Shown here: one piece after another, positions 50,416 to 59,972 of the stretch
How positions within the stretch are numbered: the first letter of the stretch is position 1
Layout of the letters: each line of letters opens with the position of its first letter
Assembly (NCBI GenBank): GCA_964625855.1
Contig: CAZVFC010000042.1
Location: 1-64,000, forward strand
Length of the DNA stretch: 64,000 nt
Reading direction: 5' to 3'
Source: JAPLUA01 sp964625855
Lineage (GTDB): Bacteria > Verrucomicrobiota > Verrucomicrobiia > Limisphaerales > UBA8199
Program-made: the position numbers and the translations under genes
Notes under the pieces: generated by a model
The model's input: only the letters and a program-made list of their open reading frames with translations
What the model was told of the DNA's origin: nothing
Databases searched by the model: none

Positions 50416-51714
50416 TTATTCCGACGAGATGAGCTTTTCCCAAAGCGTCTCGCTCAACAGGACTTTTCGGAGGAATTCCTGCTCATCCTGTGCCGGCGTG
50501 ACCAGGCTCGGGTTGGTGGGTAAGCGCAGGGTGAAAGTCGTTCCGTGCCCCTCCTCGCTGCGGGCGTCAATTCGCCCGGCGTGGTGATGGACAATGAAAT
50601 AGCAGGCCATGAGGTGGATGCCATATTCCATCGGGCTGTCGCTGCGGACAACAAATGGATCGAAGACCAACCGGAGGGCCTCCTTCGGCATCCCCGGCCC
50701 GTTGTCGCTGACCTGCACCTGGATTTCCTGCTGGCCTTCCGAACTTCCGGGGAGAAGACCGGCGGTAAGGTGGACACAACTCCCGGGCGGCAAGCTGGCG
50801 ATTTCATCCTTTAGCAGCAGCTCGAATAGCCGGTAGAATTTGGGCTTGTCCACATTCAAGGCTGGGAGCGAGTTGCCAATGCGGTTTTCCACCCTGATAT
50901 CCTTGGCTCTAAACTCATCCGCCAGCCGCTCCAGGGTCTCAGCGACCACGGCGTGCAACTGGACGCGGTCGGGGAACTCGAAGGCGGGTTTCTCCGACGC
51001 GGTCCAGAGGTCCTTGAGCATGTTGTTGATCTTATCGAGCTGTCCCTGAACGTTGTGGTAGTATTCCTTCCAGAAATCCGGGTTGCGGAGGCCGTTCAGG
51101 TCCATCTTCTCTTCCTCCATCTTGGCGGGGGCCAGATCCAGGAACGTTTTGACGGCAACCAATGAGTTGCGGATGTGGTGGCTGAGACCGGCGGCCAGCA
51201 GCCCCAGGCTGACGATCCGGTCCGCAATCATCATGTTGTGAAGGACTGACATTTTCTCCTTGAGCAATTGGTCGCGCTCGCGTTGGACCATGAAGAACTC
51301 CAGGCCGCGTTTGAGGGTGTTTTCGAGCTGGGGCGGATCCCAGGGTTTGGTGACGTATTTGTAGATGGCGCCGGTGTTCACGGCGGCAATGGCCGCATCC
51401 ATGTCGGCGTAGGCGGTGGCCAGGATGCGGATGATGCGCGGGCGGAGCTGCCGCGCTTTCTCCAGCAGCCAGACACCTTTCTCCCCCGGCATCCGCTGGT
51501 CGGTCATCAGCAGCCCGATCTGATCCTTGTGTTCCTCCAGCAGCTTGAGCCCGTCCTGGGCGTTGGCGGCGGTTAGGATGCGGAACTGATCCTGGAAGGC
51601 TCGCGTGAAATGCTTCAGCGATTTCTCTTCGTCATCCACGTAGAGGATCGCAAACCTCTTATAGTCGTATAGATTTAGCATACGTTGCTGCTTCAGCCTG
51701 TTATCTGATGTCAC
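50416..51714 (-). CDS. response regulator fused to divergent histidine kinase (PhcR-like)
   Basis: The N-terminal receiver domain has ILYVDDEEKSLKHF and D72 in LMTDQRMPGEKG, with K near 123 in YVTKPW. A kinase-like half follows with H179 in AAGLSHHIRNSL. The ATPase region is divergent: the N box reads LLKDEIASL without the usual asparagine, G1 is DNGPGMP, and the G2 position reads MEYGIHLMAC, lacking GxGxG. That order, a receiver with a kinase-like C-terminus, is what is described for PhcR in Ralstonia. Start is a GTG overlapping the upstream stop (GTGA); an ATG at 51681 also exists. It is the third gene of the operon. Confidence 0.85.
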   Translation of the reverse strand: MTSDNRLKQQRMLNLYDYKRFAILYVDDEEKSLKHFTRAFQDQFRILTAANAQDGLKLLEEHKDQIGLLMTDQRMPGEKGVWLLEKARQLRPRIIRILATAYADMDAAIAAVNTGAIYKYVTKPWDPPQLENTLKRGLEFFMVQRERDQLLKEKMSVLHNMMIADRIVSLGLLAAGLSHHIRNSLVAVKTFLDLAPAKMEEEKMDLNGLRNPDFWKEYYHNVQGQLDKINNMLKDLWTASEKPAFEFPDRVQLHAVVAETLERLADEFRAKDIRVENRIGNSLPALNVDKPKFYRLFELLLKDEIASLPPGSCVHLTAGLLPGSSEGQQEIQVQVSDNGPGMPKEALRLVFDPFVVRSDSPMEYGIHLMACYFIVHHHAGRIDARSEEGHGTTFTLRLPTNPSLVTPAQDEQEFLRKVLLSETLWEKLISSE

Positions 51715-54374
51715 CCTTTCGCCGGGAATTCCAGCGCAAATTCACAGAACTTGCCCGGCTCGCTGCGGACGGAGATGCGGCCTTCACATTCCTGCACGAT
51801 CCGATAGCAGATGGACAAGCCCAATCCCATGCCCTCGCCGACATCCTTGGTAGTGAAGAACGGGTCGAAGACTTTGTCCACGTGCTCCGGGCTGATGCCG
51901 ATCCCATTGTCGCGAACCACCAAGATGCTCCTGCCAGGTTCGAGTCGGCCCTCGATCCAGATCGTGGGCTGCTCGTTCGTGAAAGACTTGGCTTCGAGAG
52001 CATCGAGTGAATTCTGCACGAGGTTGACCAGGACGTGAATGAGCATGTTCTTATTGGCCCAGACAGTCTGGTGGTCGGGGAGATTCTGCTCGATCCGCAC
52101 CTTGTCCTTCCACTCGTTGCTGAGGAAGCGCAAAGCGGTGGCGGCCACCTCGGCCAGTTCCACCTGGTCGCGGCTTCCGGTTTCCGGGTGCGTGAAGGTC
52201 CTCAAATCGGAGACAATATTCTTCACACGCGTAATGCCTTCCTCGACGTCCTTTAGAATATCCTGATATTCCTCCTTCTGGTCGGGGGCGAGGTATTGGC
52301 CTTTATTGCGCAGGGTAAAGAGGCCGGTGGTGGCGAAGTTGAGCGGGTTGTTGATTTCGTGAATGATGCCCGCGCTCAATCGGCCGAGCGAAGCCAGCTT
52401 CTCGGTTTGCACCAGTTGGGTTTCGGTTTCCTTGAGCTGCTCGATGGTGGATTCGAGAACCTGGTTCTGCTTGGAGACTTTGCGCTGATAATGGTGCGAT
52501 TCGACGAGGTTCTTGATGCGGACATGCAGCTCGGTGGTCGAGAAGGGCTTGGCCAGGAAGTCGCTGGCGCCCGCCTCCAGGGCCTTGAGCTTGGTTTCTT
52601 CGTCCGCGCGCGCGGTGAGCAGGACGATGGGAATGCTCTGGGTGGGGGTGTGCTCACGGATTTCGCGGCAGGCCTGCAATCCGTCTTTCTCCGGCATCAT
52701 CATGTCCAGCAGGATGATGTCCGGCAGGAACTGGCTGGCCTTCTCGACGGCCTGCTGGCCATCCACGGCTTCGAGGACGTTGTAATGCGGGCTCAACTGC
52801 GACTTGAGGAACCGCAGCATGTCGGGCTCGTCATCCGCCACAAGGAGGGTGGGGAGGCTTCCGTCACTGGAGGTTTCCACGGGTCGGAGCGATTCCTGAA
52901 GCGGGGTCATGGCCGGAAAGAGTTCGGCGCGGCGGTAGAGGTTGGCGAGCCACTCCTCGGAAGTGACGCGGCTGCCCCCGGTGGCCGGGACGATTTCGGG
53001 CTCAGCCTGGGGCGGCGGCGTTTCGGCGGGTTGCGCCTGCCGGTAGGGCAACCGGACCGTGAAGGTGGTGCCCTTGCCCTCCTGGCTTTGAACCGTAACG
53101 TCCCCGCCCTGGACTTCGGCCAGCTCCTTTACGAGGGCCAAGCCGATGCCCAGCCCTTGGTACTTACGTTTGGAGGAGCCATCTGCCTGCCAGAAACGAT
53201 CAAAGATATGGGACAGGTTCTTCTCTGAGATCCCCATGCCGGTGTCGGTGACGACGAGGAGGAACTGCCCGGCCTTCTTCTCGGCCCGAAGCTCAACGCG
53301 CCCGCCCGAAGGAGTAAACTTGAGGGCGTTAAAAACCAGGTTCAGGACAATCTTGTCGAGCTTGTCGCGGTCCGCCAAAACGATTCCCAGGTTGGGGTCC
53401 ACGTAGGTCTCCAACCGCAGCCGTTTGTCGTCGGCAACCTGTCGAGCGGCGCTGGCGATGGCCTTAATGAACTCGGCTATGTTCAGCGGTTCGGCTTTGG
53501 TCACCATCCGGCCGGATTCAAGCCGGACCAGGTCCAGCAAGTCGTTGATGAGCTTGAGCAGGCGCATCCCATTGGAGTGCATGGTGGCCAGCAGGTCTTT
53601 GGTCTCCGAATCCAGGGCAAAGCGACGCAGCAGCGTTTCGAGGGGGGCAATGAGCAAGGTCAACGGCGTGCGCAATTCATGGCTGATGTTGGCGAAGAAA
53701 CGGCTCTTGATCTGGTCCAGTTCGCGCAGCTTGGCGTTGTTCTCTTCCAAGATCCTTCGGTTCTTGTCCAATTCGAAGCGCGCCGCGAACTCCGAGCGGC
53801 GCAGGCGGTTGAAATAATGATTCCCCGTGACGACGATAATGCCCGTCAGGACCAGGAAATAGAGATTGTTGAAGAAGATGGGCACGGTCTGGGAGTCAAA
53901 GTTGCCACGCTGGCAGGCCAGCAGGTACATCAAAAGCACGGCCAGCACGGAGACCAGGGATTCCACGACGGTTGCATGCACGACGACGCTCACGGCCAGC
54001 AGAACAAGATTCAGTCCAGCGTAGTAAGGCGAAGCCGGGCCCGACTGGGGGCCTTCCGCCAGGTAGATCATGGCGGCAATGGCCGCAGCCGGCAGGATGG
54101 CAATCGGCACGCCGAACCACCGCTGGTAACGGCGGCCGAATTCAGCCTTGTGCAGGAACCACAGCACGAGCCCCAGCGCCGAACAGACCAGACGCAGCAC
54201 GAGGAACCGCCCCAGGTATTCCGGGTAAACGAACCAGTCAAGCGCTATTCCCGCCGGCATCAAGAACACCACCAGCAGCGAGGCGATGCGCCCGCTGTGC
54301 GAGCGCTCGGCGCGTTCGTGCGCTTGCAGCGCCGCTCTGAACTCGGCGCTGTCGGTGATTCGTTCGTTAGTCAT
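51711..54374 (-). CDS. membrane hybrid kinase with two kinase cores
   Basis: This 887-residue protein has several N-terminal membrane helices (about 30-190). Kinase core 1 has H232 (NISHELRTPL), N box LVFNALKFTP, G1 DTGMGIS and G2 GLGIGLALV. The receiver domain has D557 (LLDMMMPEKDG) and K609 (FLAKPF). A coiled-coil leads to kinase core 2 with H672 (SAGIIHEINNPLNF), N box NLVQNSLDAL, G1 DNGIGIS and G2 GMGLGLSI. Both cores look intact, which is unusual. It lacks a large periplasmic domain, so the signal is probably sensed in the membrane, as expected for a fatty-acid-derived ligand. Its start overlaps the methyltransferase stop by 8 bp. Confidence 0.9.
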   Translation of the reverse strand: MTNERITDSAEFRAALQAHERAERSHSGRIASLLVVFLMPAGIALDWFVYPEYLGRFLVLRLVCSALGLVLWFLHKAEFGRRYQRWFGVPIAILPAAAIAAMIYLAEGPQSGPASPYYAGLNLVLLAVSVVVHATVVESLVSVLAVLLMYLLACQRGNFDSQTVPIFFNNLYFLVLTGIIVVTGNHYFNRLRRSEFAARFELDKNRRILEENNAKLRELDQIKSRFFANISHELRTPLTLLIAPLETLLRRFALDSETKDLLATMHSNGMRLLKLINDLLDLVRLESGRMVTKAEPLNIAEFIKAIASAARQVADDKRLRLETYVDPNLGIVLADRDKLDKIVLNLVFNALKFTPSGGRVELRAEKKAGQFLLVVTDTGMGISEKNLSHIFDRFWQADGSSKRKYQGLGIGLALVKELAEVQGGDVTVQSQEGKGTTFTVRLPYRQAQPAETPPPQAEPEIVPATGGSRVTSEEWLANLYRRAELFPAMTPLQESLRPVETSSDGSLPTLLVADDEPDMLRFLKSQLSPHYNVLEAVDGQQAVEKASQFLPDIILLDMMMPEKDGLQACREIREHTPTQSIPIVLLTARADEETKLKALEAGASDFLAKPFSTTELHVRIKNLVESHHYQRKVSKQNQVLESTIEQLKETETQLVQTEKLASLGRLSAGIIHEINNPLNFATTGLFTLRNKGQYLAPDQKEEYQDILKDVEEGITRVKNIVSDLRTFTHPETGSRDQVELAEVAATALRFLSNEWKDKVRIEQNLPDHQTVWANKNMLIHVLVNLVQNSLDALEAKSFTNEQPTIWIEGRLEPGRSILVVRDNGIGISPEHVDKVFDPFFTTKDVGEGMGLGLSICYRIVQECEGRISVRSEPGKFCEFALEFPAKG

Positions 54375-55788
54375 TATCCGATTTCCTCATTTCGACCCAG
54401 ATATTCACCCCACTCAGATCCGACTGGACCCGCGCCTCGTCGGAGACCCGCGCCGGTTTGAGAGCGAGCATCTGCGGCGGAGTTCGATAGACCAGGTTCC
54501 AGTCCAGCATATGCTCCATGCCGTGGCGGAGCGGATTGCAGGGCGCGACATTGGTCGCCACCAAGAGCCCCCCGGGGGCCAGCCAGGTGAACATCAGATC
54601 CACCAACCGCCGGCAGATTTGGTCCGTCAGGTAATCGAACAAGCCGGCACAGTAGATCAGGTCATAGCCGTTGGTGGCAGAGCCGCGACCTGAGCGGGTA
54701 GCCTCCTTGACCATCTGCTGCACGCTCTTGCGGATTAGCCTCACACTGGCCGGGGGCCGGCCGTGGCGCCGGGCGGCGTTGGCGACCGCTTGGGCGGCGT
54801 GTTGGAGGGTCTCGTCATTGAAATCCAGCAAATCGAAACTGGCCCCGTCTGCGACACGGCCCCGAGCCAGAAACCACTGCACCTCGATCGCCGGGCCGCA
54901 GCCGACGCTCAACACGCGGAGGCCCTGGCTGGCGCGCTGGGTTCGGAGGCCTTCTTCGACCAACTTTTCCACCAGGCAATGGATACGGTTCCGATGCGCA
55001 ATCACCGGCCCCTGGTTGAGGAAACAGAAGTTAACGATTTTGGCAAAGAGCGACGCACCCTCCAACGGATCGCGCAGCATCATATTGACCATTTCATAAT
55101 CGCCGGCGTAGCCGAGCGGCTTGGAAACCGTGCGATACACCCAGGGGGCGCAGAACAGGAGCGGGTGCATTTCCCGCCGCATATAGGCCTGATGCGCCGC
55201 TACCGTGTCCGGCTCCAGGCTCGCGGCGATGGTTTCAAAGCGCTCGACGAAGGTTTGGAAGACACTGAGGGCTTTCTGGCCTATGCGCTCCGCCAGTTCG
55301 TGCTCCAACCGCTGGTTGCTGCTCGAGGGCACCGAGCGCACGTTTAGCTCAATCTGCTCCAGCCAAAGCCGCAGGTCGTGGAAGAAGCTATGCAGCTCCG
55401 AAACGAATAATCGGTATGCTGGGGTGATACGGAAGTGCTTCTGCCACTCGCGAAAGAAGCCCGTGAATTCCCGATCCAGGTGGTCGGGCAGAAGGCTGGG
55501 GGAGCCTTCCTCCGGGTTGATCCAGACATCATCCAGCCTGGCTTCGCAGACGACGGTGGCGCCGGAGTTGATCAAGTTGCTGATGACGGCCTTGCCGGAA
55601 TAGACGATTTGGCTGGCGACGAAGATCCTGAAGCCGCTCAACACCTCGGACACCCGCAGCACGGCGATGGGATCGTAGATTTCGAAGACAATTTGGTGCC
55701 GACGCAGGCGCAGGCAACCACCACGAAGTTCCAGGCCCTGGCTGTTTTGGAAAACCACTAAACTCTCACTGGTCGAGCCATCTTCCAT
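54367..55788 (-). CDS. PhcB-like SAM methyltransferase with N-terminal PilZ-like domain
   Basis: The protein (about 473 residues from ATG 55788; a GTG at 55824 adds 12) has an N-terminal PilZ-like beta domain (QGLELRGGCLRLRRHQIVFE) and a helical middle. The block VSKPLGYAGDYEMVNMMLRD and the SAM-binding motif LRVLSVGCGPAIEVQWFLA mark the group annotated as extracellular factor 3-hydroxypalmitate methyl ester biosynthesis proteins, which includes PhcB of Ralstonia. PhcB methylates a 3-hydroxy fatty acid to make the 3-OH MAME/PAME quorum signal. It is followed, with overlaps, by a membrane kinase and a REC-kinase, matching phcB-phcS-phcR order. The signal molecule in this organism is unproven. 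Confidence 0.85.
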   Translation of the reverse strand: MEDGSTSESLVVFQNSQGLELRGGCLRLRRHQIVFEIYDPIAVLRVSEVLSGFRIFVASQIVYSGKAVISNLINSGATVVCEARLDDVWINPEEGSPSLLPDHLDREFTGFFREWQKHFRITPAYRLFVSELHSFFHDLRLWLEQIELNVRSVPSSSNQRLEHELAERIGQKALSVFQTFVERFETIAASLEPDTVAAHQAYMRREMHPLLFCAPWVYRTVSKPLGYAGDYEMVNMMLRDPLEGASLFAKIVNFCFLNQGPVIAHRNRIHCLVEKLVEEGLRTQRASQGLRVLSVGCGPAIEVQWFLARGRVADGASFDLLDFNDETLQHAAQAVANAARRHGRPPASVRLIRKSVQQMVKEATRSGRGSATNGYDLIYCAGLFDYLTDQICRRLVDLMFTWLAPGGLLVATNVAPCNPLRHGMEHMLDWNLVYRTPPQMLALKPARVSDEARVQSDLSGVNIWVEMRKSDND

Positions 55789-55934
55789 GATTAGATTGAA
55801 ACGCGGCCTGGCGTGGCCGCTCACGCGCCCGTCACCAGGTCAAGGCCGGGCGATTATAACCGATCATAAGCATTTGACCCAAATCGCGCAGGCTATGGAT
55901 ATTTGAATTCGAGCCAGGGCGACAGCTTTTTCCG

Positions 55935-57362
55935 CTAAAACCTCAATGTGGTCTGGATGATGAAGACCACTGCGTCCGAGATGGCGGCTGAGCCACCGGG
56001 GTGGAACACGTACTGGAAGTCGGGTTGGACGGTCCACCACGCGGTAAGTTGCAGCTTGTAGCTTAGCTCAAGCGCGGCCTCGTAGTCAGAGATACTCGAG
56101 AACGGCGCCGCCGCCCCAAAGGCCAGTGCCGTGGAGTTGATGTCGCTCTGCGCACGGCGGATATCATCGCTGATTTGCAGGTAGGTCGCGGCCAACGCGA
56201 GCGTGTCCCAGTCGCGCTTCGGGATCAATCCTTTGTAAACCAATCCCCCGTCAATGCCGAACTGGGCCAGGTTCCGGTCGGAAGGGGCGCCGGCTACGCG
56301 GAAGAACCCGACTAATCCCTGTTTGGCCGGATCCGTATTGTCCAATTCCCGGAAGAGTTGCTGTTCCGCCAACAAATAGGCCGCGTAGTCGCCGTGATGA
56401 TCCTCCCCTGCCGAAGCGGGCAAGCCCGCCATGGAAAGGAAGGCCGCCGTGCCGGCGCCGTAAACGTCCACGAAACTCCCGGTGTGGTAAAAGCCGCCCA
56501 GCTTGTAGCTCCCCTGCAATCCCGCGTCGCCCTCCTGTTGATTTAGCGCGTAGCCAACCTCGAAAAAGAACAGGGCGCCTTGCGACTCGCTCAGCAGGAA
56601 GCTTGTGCCCGAGGAACTCTGATCGGGGTAGCCGCCGTAAACGGCCGCCTGGGCGTAGAATTGCGGGAGCGGATCAATCCTCAGGAGAGCCGCGGGCGCG
56701 GCGTAGGGCGTGGAAGGCAAGCCGTGGTAACGCGGCGGATAGCCGGGAATGTCCCACAGATCAAATGCCAACGTTGGAAAGAAGAAGGTCTGGTTGAGCA
56801 GCGTCAGCGAGCTCAATGAATTGTAATACTCGGGCACGATAAAATCATGGTCCACGGACATCTGGCCCAGTTTCACCGTCAGTTTGTCATCCAGCAGCTT
56901 CTGTTGGTAAAAGAGTTCCCACAGCCGGAAGCTGTTGGGGAAATCCAGCAGATTCACCTTGTTCAAGTCGCCAACGTAGTCATCGGAGAAGGGTTTCTGC
57001 CCATGGAGCCACATCGAGCTGACGTAGAACTGTCCCCCCTCATAGCCGACCAGTTTCTCTGAATCAAGGCTCAGCAGCATCAGGAGCGCGCCCTGGTAAA
57101 CCGCACCGGTCTTGATGCCTCCCTGCAAGTTCGCGGGCACTGACCCGGCGTAGGAGAACTCGAAATCAATGCCATGCTGCGAGAGGTCAGTTCGCAACCC
57201 GCCCCAATCCCCGAACATATAGTCCTGCTCCATCCAGCGCCGGACCCCCGACGGGGCGGTTTGCCCGGTTTCTTGCGCTGCGGCCGGCGGCAATGCCTGG
57301 CCCGCCAGCGCCAGACCGAGCGCGGTTTTCATTACATTTGCACAGAGTTGTTGTTTATTCAT
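55935..57362 (-). CDS. OprB-type carbohydrate-selective porin
   Basis: This 475-residue protein has a signal peptide (MKTALGLALAGQALPPAAAQ). The OprB-like start RRWMEQDYMFGDWGGLRTDL is followed by GIDFEFSYAGSVPANLQGG, and many short amphipathic strands (LTVKLGQMSVDHDF, YEAALELSYKLQL) end in the terminal phenylalanine IQTTLRF. OprB porins admit sugars. Directly upstream of it on the same strand lies the alpha/beta hydrolase-DUF2156 gene, 62 bp away. Confidence 0.88.
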   Translation of the reverse strand: MNKQQLCANVMKTALGLALAGQALPPAAAQETGQTAPSGVRRWMEQDYMFGDWGGLRTDLSQHGIDFEFSYAGSVPANLQGGIKTGAVYQGALLMLLSLDSEKLVGYEGGQFYVSSMWLHGQKPFSDDYVGDLNKVNLLDFPNSFRLWELFYQQKLLDDKLTVKLGQMSVDHDFIVPEYYNSLSSLTLLNQTFFFPTLAFDLWDIPGYPPRYHGLPSTPYAAPAALLRIDPLPQFYAQAAVYGGYPDQSSSGTSFLLSESQGALFFFEVGYALNQQEGDAGLQGSYKLGGFYHTGSFVDVYGAGTAAFLSMAGLPASAGEDHHGDYAAYLLAEQQLFRELDNTDPAKQGLVGFFRVAGAPSDRNLAQFGIDGGLVYKGLIPKRDWDTLALAATYLQISDDIRRAQSDINSTALAFGAAAPFSSISDYEAALELSYKLQLTAWWTVQPDFQYVFHPGGSAAISDAVVFIIQTTLRF

Positions 57363-57424
57363 AGGTCTTAACGGTTGGCCAACGTCAATGCGGGCTGGGC
57401 TCTAGCCCGGTTCGTCAGCGTGAA

Positions 57425-59437
57425 CTAATGCGGCTTCCGATTCTCCGTAGCAGTTAACATGCCGCGCATGAGCTGTCCGCAGGTGGCAAAAAAGCCCCGG
57501 GCGATGTCGGCCGAGCGAAAGGCCAGGTAAAGGTCATTACTCGGCCAGAGGCTATTCGAGGCGCAGTAGAGCGACTGCTCCACGCCGCGGTATTTGGACT
57601 TGTGGAACGACAACCCCTTGAAGTTGTAGATGCTGTTCCCGTAGCGCGCGCTCAGCTCAAAGAACAGCTTGATCCCGAAGTCGTCATTATACTTGCCCCG
57701 ATCCAGCTTCACGAAGGGCGCCAGCAACAGGTTCAGGACTTCTTTGCCTTCCGCCCTGAACTTCTCCGCAGCCTCCATGTGGACCGCCGTGGCCAACCGG
57801 CCGAAGCGCCGTTCGTCACAGCGTGAAATGTTCGCCGAGTATCCATACACCCGCCCCGCGCGATACATCGGATCATAAAAGACAAAGCCAACGACCCGCC
57901 CGGCCTTGTCGTAGGCGACAAATTTCCGGACGTCCTCTTCGTAGTCAAAGACCGGGCGCCGGGCATAAAGCCAGATCTCACGGTCGTTGATCTTCTTGGC
58001 CTGCATCCATTGGGCCGAGATACCGGCCAGGTCGGACGCATTGAGCGTCGCGCCGTCCTCCTCACGTATGACAATGCCCTCCCGGGCGGCCTCGTTTCTG
58101 GCGCGCTTGATTAGATCCAGCTCCTTCCAGTTCCCCCGCGTGTTGTAGGACTGAATGAGAAGCTCCGGCTCATAGCCGATGCAATTGATCTTGAAACCAA
58201 GTTGCCGCAGCACTTCGGCACACGACTCGGAAACGACCGAGAAGACGGCGCGGGGGCTGTCGGCCAGGAAGCGCTGAACGATCTGAGCCCGGTGTTCCGG
58301 CGCGCAGACCGGGTCGGTGAGGACGATGCGCTTGGGTTTGCGGGCGAGAACCGGATGCTGAACCGTCGTGTAGGCAATATAGCCGCAAGCATCAATGAAA
58401 TACTCCATTCCCGCCTGCAAAGTGGCGTAAGCAAGCGACCCGCCGCCATGCTGCTTCAGATAGGGAGAAAGCAACTCCCATTTTGCCTTTTGGCCAAGCC
58501 GTTTCGCCGCGTTTCCCTCAATAAAGTACGGTTTGGCGGCTGGCTCGGTGCGGGTGGACAGAGCTGGGACCCGGTGGCAAGGCATGTTCTCCTGGACCCA
58601 CTCGGCGGTTGCCGCAAATAGCCGGGTGCGGTTTCGATCGAGGTGGCCCGCGTGGCCGTTGCCCGGAACGATCTCCAGCCGCTTCCTGCAACCCAGTGCG
58701 GCGAAGAGCCGCCGCCCGGTCTCCGGGGAATCCATTTGGTCCTCCTCGCCCCACAGCACCAATGTGGGCGCCGTGATGTTGGGAACGCGCTCGAGGGTAT
58801 CCACCAGGAAGGCTTCCTCGGCGCCCGGCAACGGCACGGCCATGAAGGCCTCGAGCGAGCGCGGGTCGGACAGGAGTCTGCGGTTGACCGCGGGATCGGC
58901 CGCGAGTTTGGGACCCAGGGAAATGCGCGCGAGCGGCACACGCAAGGGTCTGTTGGTCAATCGTTGTTTGATCCGGCCCAGCAGCAGCAGCGACTTCAAG
59001 AGGAGGCTGGTCCAGCAGCGCAGCGAATTGCGAACGGTGGCATCCGCGACGACGAGCGCCTTGAGCCTCGGCTCAAGCAGGCTGGCCTCCAAAACCGCCG
59101 TGCCACCCGACGACAGACCGAAAGCGCAGATTCGGCTCGGATCCACCGAGGGATGATCCGAGAGAAAGTCGGTTGCCGCCCTGATGTCCGCCACCCACTG
59201 GCGCATCACCACAGAAAACCGTTCGCCGCCGCTCTCGCCATGCCCGTGCATATCGAGGACCAGAGCGGCCACTCCCTGGCTGGCCAGGGACTCGCACATC
59301 TCGAAGTAGTTCTCTTTGAATTCACCCGCGCCGTGACACACGATCACGGCTGCCGCCCTCTCTTCACCGCCCGGGAGAAAAAGACCCGCGGCAAGCTGAT
59401 CGCCCTGGCTGCAGAGGCGGACGGATTCTACTGGCAT
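57425..59437 (-). CDS. alpha/beta hydrolase fused to DUF2156 acyltransferase-like domain
   Basis: I start at ATG 59437 (MPVESVRLCSQG), where the hydrolase domain begins; the frame continues to 59587 without family support. The hydrolase (about residues 1-295) has VIVCHGAGEF, the nucleophile S109 in FGLSSGGTAV, an acid in LWGEEDQMDSP, and the histidine in PGNGHAGH. The C-terminal half (about 310-640) matches DUF2156, a double-GNAT fold found in phosphatidylglycerol lysyltransferases, with the block IVLTDPVCAPEHRAQIVQRF and YNDDFGIKLFFELSARYG. The fusion suggests transfer of an acyl or aminoacyl group followed by or coupled to hydrolysis. The substrate is unknown. It lies upstream of the porin gene on the same strand. 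Confidence 0.8.
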   Translation of the reverse strand: MPVESVRLCSQGDQLAAGLFLPGGEERAAAVIVCHGAGEFKENYFEMCESLASQGVAALVLDMHGHGESGGERFSVVMRQWVADIRAATDFLSDHPSVDPSRICAFGLSSGGTAVLEASLLEPRLKALVVADATVRNSLRCWTSLLLKSLLLLGRIKQRLTNRPLRVPLARISLGPKLAADPAVNRRLLSDPRSLEAFMAVPLPGAEEAFLVDTLERVPNITAPTLVLWGEEDQMDSPETGRRLFAALGCRKRLEIVPGNGHAGHLDRNRTRLFAATAEWVQENMPCHRVPALSTRTEPAAKPYFIEGNAAKRLGQKAKWELLSPYLKQHGGGSLAYATLQAGMEYFIDACGYIAYTTVQHPVLARKPKRIVLTDPVCAPEHRAQIVQRFLADSPRAVFSVVSESCAEVLRQLGFKINCIGYEPELLIQSYNTRGNWKELDLIKRARNEAAREGIVIREEDGATLNASDLAGISAQWMQAKKINDREIWLYARRPVFDYEEDVRKFVAYDKAGRVVGFVFYDPMYRAGRVYGYSANISRCDERRFGRLATAVHMEAAEKFRAEGKEVLNLLLAPFVKLDRGKYNDDFGIKLFFELSARYGNSIYNFKGLSFHKSKYRGVEQSLYCASNSLWPSNDLYLAFRSADIARGFFATCGQLMRGMLTATENRKPH

Positions 59438-59972
59438 CTTGTCAGGCTCTGGCAAGGAAGCCAGCATTGCAAGCTCATCGCCTGGAGGACACAGGCATTC
59501 CAATCCACTGCACGAGTTCATTGGTCCGACTATCCAAAAGCGTTCCAGGTGCCAAACCGCCTCCCCTTCCTTCGGGAGGAGGCGCAAAGGCTGAAGAACA
59601 GCCTAAACCGAAGCCCCGCGCGTGCCAAGGCGACACATGCTGTCTCAAGATTGGACAACCAGCGGGTGGCCGAGCGGGGGGCAAGCCGGCAGCCTGGGAC
59701 GCAATCATCGCTGACACTATCCGACCACATCAAAGCCTAATGCAAGGCATTTTAGGCCAGCCCGAAGCCTCGGAACAGTGTGACCTCTGTCGCACCGCCT
59801 CCCGCGGCAGCCCAGGTCCTCTCCTGCCAAATCCTACTCGCACCACTGCCGGAACAGCACCGGGTCGTGGCGCGGATCGAATAACTGGCCGCCCAAATCC
59901 ACGAAGCCCGCAACCTCGGCCACCAAGCCACCGAAGAAACCGACGCGTAGCCTGCTCTTCGGCTCCTCGGGT

